Source of the DNA: CAWBAT01 sp963810905
GTDB lineage: Bacteria > Acidobacteriota > Terriglobia > Versatilivoradales > Versatilivoraceae
NCBI GenBank assembly: GCA_963810905.1
Contig: CAWEPG010000015.1
Coordinates: 124,001-188,000, forward strand
Reading direction: 5' to 3'
Length of the DNA: 64,000 bases
The translations under genes were made by a program, and so were the position numbers. Within the stretch, counting starts at the first letter, position 1; each line of letters opens with the position of its first letter. The notes beneath the pieces were generated by a model, which saw only the letters and a list, made by a program, of their open reading frames with translations, searched no databases and had not been told where the DNA came from. Of the stretch, positions 44,473 through 53,018 are shown piece after piece.

Positions 44473-45213
44473 ATGAGACTTCAGAACAAGATTTCCCTCA
44501 TCACGGGCGCTGCCCACGGGATCGGACTTTCCACGGCTATTCGGTTTGCTCAGGAAGGAGCCATTGTCATCTTGACTGACTTGGACAAAATAGCCGGTGA
44601 GAGCGCTCAAACCGAAGTCCGAAAACTTTCCCCCCAAAGCACTTTTGTCTACTTGGATGTGACAGAACGAGATTCGGTCCAATCTTGCGTAAATGAGATT
44701 TTGGGACGTTTTGGCCGAATTGATATATTGATCAACAATGCCGGGATTATCGCAGACGCCCAATTTTTGAAGATGCCGGAAGAGGACTGGGACCGTGTGA
44801 TCGCTATCAACTTGAAAGGCGTTTTCAATTGTAGCCAGGCGGTGGCTCCCTTCATGGCAGCCCAAGGTTATGGCAAGATCATCAACGCCTCCTCCATTTC
44901 AGGCGTCTATGGAAATTTCGGACAAACCAATTATGCCGCTGCCAAAGCAGGAGTCATCGCCTTGACAAAAGTCTGGGCACGCGAACTAGGCCGCAAAGGG
45001 ATCCTAGTCAATGCCCTGGCTCCGGGATTTATCGAAAGCGCAATGACGGCAGCTGTTCCCGAAAAGGTTCGTGAAAGTGTCGTTCAGAAGACGCCATTGG
45101 GACGAATGGGCAGGGCCGAGGAAGTTGCCAATGCTTACCTCTTTCTAGCATCGGATGAATCTAGTTTTATCAATGGAGCCGTCCTTCATGTCGACGGGGG
45201 ACTTGTTTTGTAG
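44473..45213 (+). CDS. fabG: 3-Oxoacyl-ACP reductase-like short-chain dehydrogenase
   Basis: 246 residues, classical SDR. Cofactor loop ITGAAHGIGLSTA, DILINNAG, catalytic serine in INASSISGVYG and the YAAAK tetrad segment (TNYAAAKAGV), and the C-terminal GRMGRAEEVANAYLFLASDESSFINGAVLHVDGG (in part). Length and motifs fit FabG, but without fatty-acid synthesis neighbours a different SDR substrate cannot be excluded. A GAGG ribosome site precedes ATG 44473. Confidence 0.85.
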   Translation: MRLQNKISLITGAAHGIGLSTAIRFAQEGAIVILTDLDKIAGESAQTEVRKLSPQSTFVYLDVTERDSVQSCVNEILGRFGRIDILINNAGIIADAQFLKMPEEDWDRVIAINLKGVFNCSQAVAPFMAAQGYGKIINASSISGVYGNFGQTNYAAAKAGVIALTKVWARELGRKGILVNALAPGFIESAMTAAVPEKVRESVVQKTPLGRMGRAEEVANAYLFLASDESSFINGAVLHVDGGLVL

Positions 45214-45362
45214 CCGTTTAAGAAACTTTTCCAGAGAGGAATCTATGAGAATGCAGCCCATTCTGTGATGAACAATATCACTGAGGGCTTTGCGAGAATG
45301 GGCGCCCGAGGCATTCCGAACTCGAACTCCCAACTCCGGACTCTGAACTTATGACTCCGAAC
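45214..45362 (+). pseudogene. Remnant of a third S23/four-helix-bundle cassette
   Basis: Immediately after fabG, the frame through 45253-45312 reads AAHSVMNNITEGFARMGARG, which lines up with AAVSAMSNIAEGFASKSRK of the cassette B protein (10 of 14 residues over the core identical). The region just before it does not match. Next, at 45314-45362, come AGAGTTCGG-type octamers on the opposite strand, including the 18-mer AACTCCGGACTCTGAACT shared exactly with the right end of cassette B. So a gene fragment and one repeat end survive. Confidence 0.65.
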
Positions 45363-45431
45363 GCTGCCCTCCTAAACTCACAATCTGCGCGGATCTTCCC
45401 CACCAATCGCACTTTCTGACCCTAAAAACTT

Positions 45432-45470
45432 TTTACAATAATGTGACACTTTCTTACATAACTGTGACAC
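45432..45470 (+). promoter_or_regulatory. Promoter and tandem operator of the TonB receptor gene
   Basis: TTTACA (45432-45437), 17 bp, TACATA (45455-45460) forms a plausible sigma-70 promoter. The octamer TGTGACAC occurs twice in the same direction (45442-45449 and 45463-45470), 21 bp apart, i.e. two helical turns: one lies in the spacer and one at the predicted start point, a position fit for repression. Confidence 0.5.
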
Positions 45471-45552
45471 ACAGGGGATGAAAAACGAGTTTAATTCCCC
45501 TCGCGTGTCACTCACATCAATTTCTATAGACAGAGGAAAAGGCTCATCCCTT

Positions 45553-48500
45553 ATGAGACAAAACATATTTCGAATCGTAGTGAAGAGACTCCACCTTCTT
45601 GCAATATTGTTAAGCCTGCCGACGGTGCTTCTCGGCCAGGACGCAACGGGAAAGATCGAAGGAATCCTTAAAGATCCGCAAGGGGCAGTTGTCACTACCG
45701 GGACGATCACGGCAAAACATTTACCAACGGGACTGGAAAAGTCTACCCACCCCGACGGAGATGGACGGTTTGTCTTTAATTTGATGCCGATTGGCCCCTA
45801 TCGAATTTCCGTGAATGTGGATGGCTTCTCCAGCATTGTTCGTGAGCCCGTCACGCTCAGTGTGAACGCTTCACTAAACTTTGTGTTTGATCTCAAAGTG
45901 GGCTCGACCCAGGAGACGATTGAGATCAAGTCGGATACCCAGCAGGTCGAGCTCGTCTCCAACACGATTGGAAAGGTGACTACTGAAAGGGAGATCCTGG
46001 ATTTGCCTTTGAACGGGAGGAACTTCGCGCAACTCGGGTTGCTGCAACCCGGTGCGGCTCCGCTGACCCCGGGGCTGGCGCAAGCCGGCGGGGCCTTGCG
46101 AGCCGGTCAGATGTACTCCATCAACGGCCTGCGCCCAGAGTCCAACAATTTCCTGATCGACGGCGGAAGGAACATGAATAACGTCGATTCGGGGTTTGCG
46201 TTGAAACCTCCTCTTGATTCTATCGCTGAATTCAGGATTTTGACGGGAGGCGTACCCGCCGAATTTGGTGAAGCGGCGGCTTCAGTGACCAACCTGGTTT
46301 CCCGTTCCGGATCCAATTATTTCCATGGAAGCCTCTATGAATTTTTCCGAAATGACGTCTTCGATACGCGAAACTTTTATTCCGAAAATACTCCTCCTCT
46401 CAAGCAGAACCAGTTTGGCGGAACGATTGGTGGTCCCATTCAAAAGAATCGCACCTTTTTCTTCGGGTATTACGAAGGATTCCGCAACCGTGAGGGAATC
46501 ACGCGAACCACGACCGTTCCAACCCCCCTCGAGCGTCAAGGGGATTTTTCTCAGTCCGTGGATGAGTCCGGGCAGGTCCCTCCATTATTCAACATTCTCT
46601 TTCAGCAACCGTATCCGGGAAATAAGTTGCCGCCGGGTTCAATCAACCCGACCTCTCAGCAGCTGCTGGCCTATTTTCCTGCAGGGAACCTGACTCCCAA
46701 TCTCTATTCGAGCACGCCAGTTGAGGAGAACGACTCCGACCAATTTGGCGTTCGGATTGATCACCGTTTTTCCAACACCGATGAGCTTTTTGGCCGGTAC
46801 ACTTTTTCTCAAGGCTCCGCTTATGAGCCGATTTCGATCGCAGGGGCTGACGTGCCCGGATTTCCTATAGGGAATGACTTGCGCACTCAAAACTTCCTAG
46901 TTGCGGAGACCCACACATTTTCTCCGGTCATCTTGAATTATCTCCGCTTTTCGTATTTCAGAAACAACTTTGACTTTGATCAGCGCTTTAACCAGACACC
47001 TCCGTCTTCCGTGGGATTCAACATCACCCCGACGCTGCCTGATGCGGCAGGAATTCCCTTCATCAACACCGTTGGATTTGCCGCCATCGGCAATCCCATT
47101 ACAGGGCCGCGTGAGACGCTTCAAAATTCCTATGAAGTCAATGATTCCGTCACGTGGATTCACGGCCATCACAATATTAAATTTGGCGGCGAGTATCGGC
47201 GGAATCTGGTCAACGTGACGCAAGGGATCGCCAGCAATGGCTTTTTCGTCATGGCGGGCTTCCCTGTGACCAATCCCTTTGCCAATTTCCTGCTGGGTGC
47301 GCCAGTTGTCTTCCTTCAGGGAGGAGGCATACTCCCCCGCGAATTGAAGAATAATGACTTGATGTTTTTTGGACAAGACGAGATCAAAGTTAGCTCACGA
47401 CTCACTCTCAACCTCGGCCTGCGATATCAGATCAACACGCCTAACATCGAGGCGAACGACCGTCTAGCGGGTTGGGAACCTGGAGTCCAGTCGGTTGTGA
47501 TGCCTTCAGCTCCCACGAATCTTGTCTATCCGGGTGATCCAGGGGTTCCACAAGGTCTCATCCCTACGTATTGGAAAGGATTGTCGCCACGCGTTGGACT
47601 CGCCTGGGATCCAACCGGAAGCGGCCTGACGAGCGTGCGCGCATCCTATGGAATTTTTTTCGAGTCTATTGCTAGTGGCCAGGGCGGGATTATTCAGGCG
47701 CCCATAAGTGCTCCTCCCTATTTGCAGACTCCTCAGGTGAACAATATCTTTCTGTCGCCCTTCGGAATTCCGGCTCCCACTTTCCAGGACCCGTTCCTTG
47801 GAAATCCCAACCCATTTCCCCCGGGGCAATTTGTTCCCTCCCTGACCCACCTGACCCTTGATAGAAACCTTAAGCCTCCTTATGTTCAAAATTGGAATTT
47901 GTCCATTCAGCGCTTGTTTGCTCAAAATTATCTTTTTGAAATCCGCTATGTCGGAACAAAAGGCACTCGCCTTCCCCGGTTCATTGAAGGGAATCCGGCG
48001 ATTTATAACCCTAATGGGCCCAACAACCCAAGTATTGATCGACGCCGAATCTACGCTGGATGTATAGAACCGGACGGCCCTTGTGACTTCGCTTCGATAG
48101 GTCTGATTTCAGGCATGACCAACTCCACGTATCATGCGATGCAAGTCAGCCTCAATCGCCGTTTTTCGAATGGGTTGTACTTCAATCTCGCCTACACGCT
48201 TTCCAAGACCTTGGACTACGTCTCATCCCTCAATGAGTCTGGCTCATCCAATAACAACATTGTCGGAGAAAACGACCTTCCCCAGAATCCCTTTGATTGG
48301 CGGGCAGAGCACGGACCGTCATTATTTGACTCGCGCAACCGCTTCGTGGTTAGTGCTTCATGGGAAATCCCTGTGCCCAAGGACATGTCCAAGGGGGCCC
48401 GCGTCCTCTTGGGAAATTGGCAATTGAACGCGATTGGAAATTTCAGCAGCGCTACTCCTTTTTCGGTCTATGACAGCACCGACGTCTCCCAGCAGGGTAG

Positions 48501-48879
48501 CGCGCCGGAGATCACGGGGTTTTCGGCCAACCGTCCAAACCTCGTCAGTGACCCGAACACAGGCCCTAAGACTCCTGATCAATGGTTCAATACGCAGGCA
48601 TTTCAGCGGCTCGACCCGGTCTCGAATGCCGGCCAGTTTGGTAATGCTGGTCGCAACGTCGTTCGGGGTGACGGCTATCAAGTGCTGGATTTATCGCTCT
48701 TGAAAAGTTTTCCATTCCAGGAGTCCAAACAGATTCAATTTCGTGCTGAGTGCTTCAACGTTGCCAACCATCCAAATTTCTATGCCCCCCAAACCGATAT
48801 TGGATCGCCTAATTTTGGAAGAATGTTGCAGGCCGGCCCTTCCCGAGTCTTTCAATTTGGGCTAAAATTCATTTTCTAA
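45553..48879 (+). CDS. Oar-type TonB-dependent outer-membrane receptor with carboxypeptidase-regulatory N-domain
   Basis: From ATG 45553, which starts a clear signal peptide (VKRLHLLAILLSLPTVLLGQ), 1108 residues; the frame opens 25 codons earlier. Residues about 30-115: carboxypeptidase-regulatory-like beta sandwich (GKIEGILKDPQGAVV). Then a plug with INGLRPESNNFLIDGG, and a long barrel; the last residues SRVFQFGLKFIF end in the outer-membrane aromatic F. Receptors of this size with this N-domain are greatly expanded in Acidobacteriota. Ligand, probably an oligosaccharide or peptide, is unknown. Confidence 0.92.
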   Translation: MRQNIFRIVVKRLHLLAILLSLPTVLLGQDATGKIEGILKDPQGAVVTTGTITAKHLPTGLEKSTHPDGDGRFVFNLMPIGPYRISVNVDGFSSIVREPVTLSVNASLNFVFDLKVGSTQETIEIKSDTQQVELVSNTIGKVTTEREILDLPLNGRNFAQLGLLQPGAAPLTPGLAQAGGALRAGQMYSINGLRPESNNFLIDGGRNMNNVDSGFALKPPLDSIAEFRILTGGVPAEFGEAAASVTNLVSRSGSNYFHGSLYEFFRNDVFDTRNFYSENTPPLKQNQFGGTIGGPIQKNRTFFFGYYEGFRNREGITRTTTVPTPLERQGDFSQSVDESGQVPPLFNILFQQPYPGNKLPPGSINPTSQQLLAYFPAGNLTPNLYSSTPVEENDSDQFGVRIDHRFSNTDELFGRYTFSQGSAYEPISIAGADVPGFPIGNDLRTQNFLVAETHTFSPVILNYLRFSYFRNNFDFDQRFNQTPPSSVGFNITPTLPDAAGIPFINTVGFAAIGNPITGPRETLQNSYEVNDSVTWIHGHHNIKFGGEYRRNLVNVTQGIASNGFFVMAGFPVTNPFANFLLGAPVVFLQGGGILPRELKNNDLMFFGQDEIKVSSRLTLNLGLRYQINTPNIEANDRLAGWEPGVQSVVMPSAPTNLVYPGDPGVPQGLIPTYWKGLSPRVGLAWDPTGSGLTSVRASYGIFFESIASGQGGIIQAPISAPPYLQTPQVNNIFLSPFGIPAPTFQDPFLGNPNPFPPGQFVPSLTHLTLDRNLKPPYVQNWNLSIQRLFAQNYLFEIRYVGTKGTRLPRFIEGNPAIYNPNGPNNPSIDRRRIYAGCIEPDGPCDFASIGLISGMTNSTYHAMQVSLNRRFSNGLYFNLAYTLSKTLDYVSSLNESGSSNNNIVGENDLPQNPFDWRAEHGPSLFDSRNRFVVSASWEIPVPKDMSKGARVLLGNWQLNAIGNFSSATPFSVYDSTDVSQQGSAPEITGFSANRPNLVSDPNTGPKTPDQWFNTQAFQRLDPVSNAGQFGNAGRNVVRGDGYQVLDLSLLKSFPFQESKQIQFRAECFNVANHPNFYAPQTDIGSPNFGRMLQAGPSRVFQFGLKFIF

Positions 48880-49005
48880 TGAAGGCCGAGGAAACGATCG
48901 GGGTAATGCATACAGGTCAAGGGAGTACGGCATGTTACACTTTGACTTGTTTGTGCATTATCCCTGCCTCTTTTTCGGTGGGAATAAGATGAGGATTGGC
49001 GATTG

Positions 49006-50214
49006 ATGAAGCGATTGCTTTCAGTTTTTCTTATCCTGCTGACTCTTGTTTCCCTTTCCCTAATCTTTATCCCTGCGTTTTTAATCCGTCCTTTTACCGC
49101 TCAATCGTCTACCGGGTTACTGCTCTCCTATCGGCTTCGTAGTCTCAACCCCGCTCTTACTTTATGGTTGCTGGCCGCTGCGTTATTACCGATTCTCTTC
49201 CTGTGGATAAAGAGTTCTTCTCGAAGGACCAGGACTTTTTTGGCATTGGCAGGCACCCTGCTTTTGGCTTCCGCAATCCTCTCCCGGCAAAACCATTTTG
49301 AATGGATGTTTCATCCTGCTCCCCCAGCAAAATTCATCGAGGCTGCACAATCTTCCCACGTCAAAGATTCAGATATGGTGTTAGGCATCCAGGTTGGGAG
49401 CGAATCTCGGGCCTATCCGGTCAGAATGATGGCCTACCACCATCTCATTAATGACACTTGTGCCGGTGTACCCCTCGTTGTGACCTACTGAACGCTCTGC
49501 CACACCGGTCTGGTGTGGAAATCGACCGTGGATGGTCGAATTTTGCACTTCCGTTTAGCCGGGATTAACAACCAAAACTTTATTATGCAAGATGAGGAAA
49601 CCGGGACGTGGTGGCAGCAAGTGTCCGGAGAAGCTATTTTGGGTCCACTTAAGGGGAAAAGCCTTGAGCCGATTGAGTGGGACGAAGTGAGTTTTGGGTT
49701 GTGGAAGCAGGAACACCCTCGCGGCGTTGTATTAAAAGACGACGAAAAGCAGCGAAAACATTACGCAACCGAAGATTGGGAAACCAAGATTTTGAAACGT
49801 CCCGTGGTGACTCGCCATAAATTGGACGATCCTTTGAAACCCAGGGACCTCGTGATTGGAGTCGAATGGAGTGGGATTGCAAAGGCTTATCATTTTGAAG
49901 CCCTTAAGAAGCAGAATCCCGTCATGGATACCGTCGGGAATCTGCCTCTTCTCATTGTAGTGGATATCGATGGGAAATCCCTCCGTTGCTTTGATCGCAG
50001 AATCGATGGCAAATCCTACGATTTCTTCCTGAGGCCGAACCAGGCCACCTTGAATTTGTTTGATAGCCAAACCGGGAGTAAGTGGGATTTTTCGGGAACC
50101 GCGATAAGCGGCGTCATGAAGGGAAAAACTCTGAGGCATATCCCTGCGCTCAAAGACTTCTGGTTTGACTGGAAAATATATCACCCATTAACTAAAGTCT
50201 ATGTGGGAACGTAG
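49006..50214 (+). CDS. DUF3179 membrane protein, probable selenoprotein (in-frame TGA at codon 162)
   Basis: Read through TGA 49489-49491 as selenocysteine, the product is 402 residues. N-terminus has three hydrophobic helices (LLSVFLILLTLVSLSLIFI, LTLWLLAAALLPILFLWI, FLALAGTLLLASAIL). The DUF3179 core begins at AYPVRMMAYHHLINDT. In the family this is followed by VTYCPLC; here it reads VTY-U-TLCHTG, so U162 replaces the first cysteine of CxxC and C165 is kept. The frame on both sides is the same and the downstream core continues intact (FRLAGINNQNFIMQDEETGT, then WWQQVSGEA). A SECIS-like hairpin follows the TGA. An automatic annotation would call two fragments. ATG 49006 follows a TTG in frame. 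Confidence 0.85.
49489..49518 (+). promoter_or_regulatory. UGA plus SECIS-like element in the DUF3179 gene
   Basis: After TGA (49489-49491), 8 nt later comes a perfect 7-bp stem CCACACC/GGTGTGG (49500-49506, 49512-49518) closed by the 5-nt loop GGTCT. The loop starts 15 nt after the UGA. The E. coli fdhF SECIS apical loop is AGGUCU at similar distance, and SelB needs G and U in this loop. Confidence 0.85.
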
Positions 50215-50240
50215 CGCCTTTTCAGAGCTGCGGACATTCT

Positions 50241-50304
50241 GTAGGGAACGCTCGCTGCAGTGTTCCGCTTTTCACGGGGAACGGAACGGCGTCCGTTCCT
50301 TACA
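50241..50304. repeat. MITE/REP-like palindromic element with TGTARGGAACG ends
   Basis: Ends are TGTAGGGAACG (50241-50251) and, inverted, TGTAAGGAACG (complement of 50294-50304). Inside are two 22-nt hairpins, each with 8-bp stem and 6-nt loop: GGAACGCT...AGTGTTCC at about 50245-50266 (one G-T pair) and GGAACGGA...TCCGTTCC at 50278-50299 (perfect). A third similar 22-mer, GGAACCCTCGCCGCGGCGTA, begins at about 50329. They fill the gap between the two selenoprotein genes. Confidence 0.6.
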
Positions 50305-50474
50305 AATTCGAGGTCCTCTCACGATAAGGAACCCTCGCCGCGGCGTACCGCTCTTGCTGCAGGTTCCCTGTACTTTATGTCGACTTCATAAAAATCTTGC
50401 TAAAGACCAAACCCGAATTCATATTAAATGAAGATTAAACCAGAACGTCAGTGCACGCAGACGAGAGGCACAGC

Positions 50475-51686
50475 ATGATAGAGAATCAACAAAAGAGTCA
50501 GACGCAAGAACAAGGCTGGATTCAAATGATTGGAATCGCCCAGGCCGAGGGCGAGTTGAAAGCGCTATACGAATCAATGGGATCCCATTCGGGGGCCCGA
50601 CCCACTGTTTATAACTCACCTTCCGGCGACGCGGCTAATATTGTCAAGGCTCACAGTCTTGATCCTGAAGGGCTCCGACTGACTTTTTCTTGCAGTTCCG
50701 CCATCCATTGGAGCCCTTATTCGTTGCCCTGGGAAAAGCGGGAGATGATCAACACGGTCACTTCCGGGGCAAACAATTGTTATTACTGAGTGTCTGCTCA
50801 CGCAGAGTTTCTGCGTGCTGCCACAACCGATGCAGTATTAGCCGCCCAGATTAAGTCCGATTTCCGCAGCGCCAAGCTGACCGGAAAAGATTTCCGGATG
50901 CTGGAGTTCGTTGAGAAACTCAGTCTCTATCCTTGGATGGTAGTGGCAAACGATATCCAGGGGTTGAGAAATGTTGGATTCAGCGACCTGGAGATCCTCC
51001 ACATCGTTCTCGGGTGCTCCCATTTCAACTACCTGAATCGGATCGCGGATGGAGTGGGTATTCAATTCGAATACCACACAGACCTACCGGATTTTGAAAA
51101 ACCTGACGCTCATTCACCTAAAAAGGAGCTATTAACATTAGACAAGTCTTCTCAGCTTCCTTCCCTTCCTCCATCGGGCCCTTGGATTGACTACCCCCGG
51201 AATCAAGATCTATTCTTTGGCCCCGACGAACCAAGGCTCTTCTTCCTGATCATGGGATCCAATCCCGATGCTCAGTCTCTGGTAAGAGCATGGCGATCTT
51301 ATCAATTAACGCCCAGTCCGGGCTTAGATGCCCGATTCCGTAGCCAATTGGCGCTGTATGTCTCAGGAATCAACTATTGTGAGTATAGTTGTGCCTGGTT
51401 CATGCAAACCCTCAAATCTCTGGGAGAAAGTGCATCAGCAATGAGTCAACTTTCTTCGGGTCAAAGGCCTGTTCATCTTTCAGACAAGGAGTCCTGTCTG
51501 TTCGACTTTGCCCAGCTTTTGACCGAAGAGGCATGGAAGACGACCGAATCTCATATCGAGAATTTTCGGGCGCACGGTTTGGACGACCGGACTCTCCTGA
51601 AGGTCATGATGCTCGTAAGTTATGTTAACTTCGAAAACCGGGTCGCCTTGGGTCTGGGACTTCCTCCTGAAAGCCCTACCGAATAA
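50475..51686 (+). CDS. Two-domain AhpD-like (carboxymuconolactone decarboxylase-fold) probable selenoprotein (TGA at codon 105)
   Basis: From ATG 50475 (GAGAGG 6 nt upstream), read through TGA 50787-50789, 403 residues. The AhpD active site is usually CxxCxxxH; here it reads NNC-YY-U-VSAH, so C102, U105 and H109, with Sec in place of the second cysteine. Domain 1 then continues (EFLRAATTDAVLAAQIK and more). A second AhpD-like half (about 250-400) has NYCEYSCAWF at the matching place, with Ser for the second Cys and no His, so it looks catalytically degenerate. AhpD-like selenoproteins with CxxU are known from bacterial surveys. Confidence 0.88.
50787..50817 (+). promoter_or_regulatory. UGA plus SECIS-like element in the AhpD-like gene
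   Basis: TGA (50787-50789), then a perfect 7-bp stem CACGCAG/CTGCGTG (50799-50805, 50811-50817) with loop AGTTT. The loop starts 16 nt after the UGA, and G is at loop position 2, as the bacterial SECIS consensus asks. Stem length, loop length and distance match the DUF3179 element almost exactly. Confidence 0.88.
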
Positions 51687-51828
51687 GGAATGAGTTTGGG
51701 ATCTATTTCCAGAAAACAGTTTGATCTCATTAGCTTTGCTCGCCTGCCAGGGTATTCAATTGTGCCTATGATTTCTTATAGCTTAATCTTAGTTAAAGTT
51801 GTGGTAAGCTAAGGGTTGGCCTAATGAT

Positions 51829-51846
51829 AAGTCTCTGCGGAGACTT
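51829..51846 (+). other. Leader hairpin upstream of the coiled-coil gene
   Basis: AAGTCTC-tgcg-GAGACTT forms a perfect 7-bp stem with 4-nt loop, ending 30 nt before ATG 51877. No T-run follows, so it may stabilise or regulate the mRNA leader rather than terminate. Confidence 0.4.
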
Positions 51847-51876
51847 GAAAGAGAATTGAGAAAAGGGAGAGAATTC

Positions 51877-52786
51877 ATGAACAGTTTCACAGACGGGAAG
51901 CCGCTGGATCAAGGCACGGGAGGGGGTGCCCCCGTCATCATTACGCGACCAAAGACGACCCCGCGCTATGGTTTGTTTGCCATCCTGGCGGGTCTAGCTC
52001 TTCTAGTATTTATCATTTATGAATTACAAATGACCAAATCGCAACTTAAAGAGTTCCAGACTTCTCAAACAGCTAGATCAGCCGCCTTGGAAGAGAAGCT
52101 TGTCGGCCGCTTAAGTGAAAATGAGAAATCGCTTGATTCGCTTCACTCCGATTTCAAAGTGCTTCAAGACAAATTGGGTGTCACTCAGCGGGAACTCGAT
52201 TCGGCTCGGGCAATTGCCCAAAAAGCCAGAGCGGAAAATGAGCAGACTGTCCAGCAATTGAACCAGCAATTATCTAAGAAAGCCGACTGCTCAGCAGCTC
52301 AGCGCCTTTAAAGAAGAAGCCTCCTCCAAACTGGGTGCAGTTAACAAAGATGTAACAGCGGTCAAGTCCGATGTCGAGGCCACCCGTAAAGAACTGGAAG
52401 GAACCCGTCGAGATTTGACCGATGTGAAAGATACCTTGTCCCAACAAATTGCGCGGAACCGCGACGAACTCCAGCAATTGAGACTCAAGGGGGAAAGAAA
52501 TTATTATGAGTTCGCGATCGACCAGAAGAAGAAGGTTGTACTAGTTGGCGATATCCGGGTTATGTTGCTGGACGCCAATCCAAAGAAGAAGACTTATGGA
52601 GTCCGGATTGTTGTCGATGACAACCAGCTGGAAAAGAAGAATCGCAGCGTAAATGAATCAATCCAATTCCTGGTCGGTAAGACAAGACTTCGATATGAAT
52701 TGGTCGTGAATGAGGTAAAGAAGGACAGCATTTCCGGTTATCTCAGTGTTCCTAAGGATAAAGCGCTTGGTGCCGAGCGCGGCTAG
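51877..52786 (+). CDS. Membrane-anchored coiled-coil protein, one frameshift
   Basis: Start ATG 51877 with GGGAGAG 6 nt upstream. One membrane helix (GLFAILAGLALLVFIIYEL), then a long coiled coil. The first frame stops at 52311, but the coding sense passes to the next frame around 52283-52300: after QQLNQQLSKKA the other frame gives TAQQLSAFKEEASSKLGAV and continues to 52786. The whole would be about 302 residues. The C-terminal beta-rich part (FAIDQKKKVVLVGDIRV, IQFLVGKTRLRYELVV) is well preserved, arguing for a recent or artificial +1 indel. Function unknown. Confidence 0.75.
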
Positions 52787-53018
52787 CCCGAAATCTATTT
52801 GTAACATGAATGTAAACTCCCTCTTTTGATCACGAATTCGCCATCAACAACCTTGCCGAAATCTTATTTCCTTGAACGGGATCGCGGTCGACACCATGTC
52901 GACAAATTAGCCTGGACTGGGATACGATTTTGCGTATAATACCTCCAAATGATTGTCCTCTCTTTGAGATTTCTGCATTTGACCCGGAAATAACAGTGCC
53001 TAGTCGGCAGGTGAAACG

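Noticed and set aside
46897..47376. 159-codon minus-strand frame
   Set aside because: Antisense to the TonB receptor gene.
49003..51686. Reading the TGA-split DUF3179 and AhpD-like genes as pseudogenes
   Set aside because: Both stops fall exactly on redox cysteines, frames continue unshifted, and each has a SECIS-like hairpin at matching distance.
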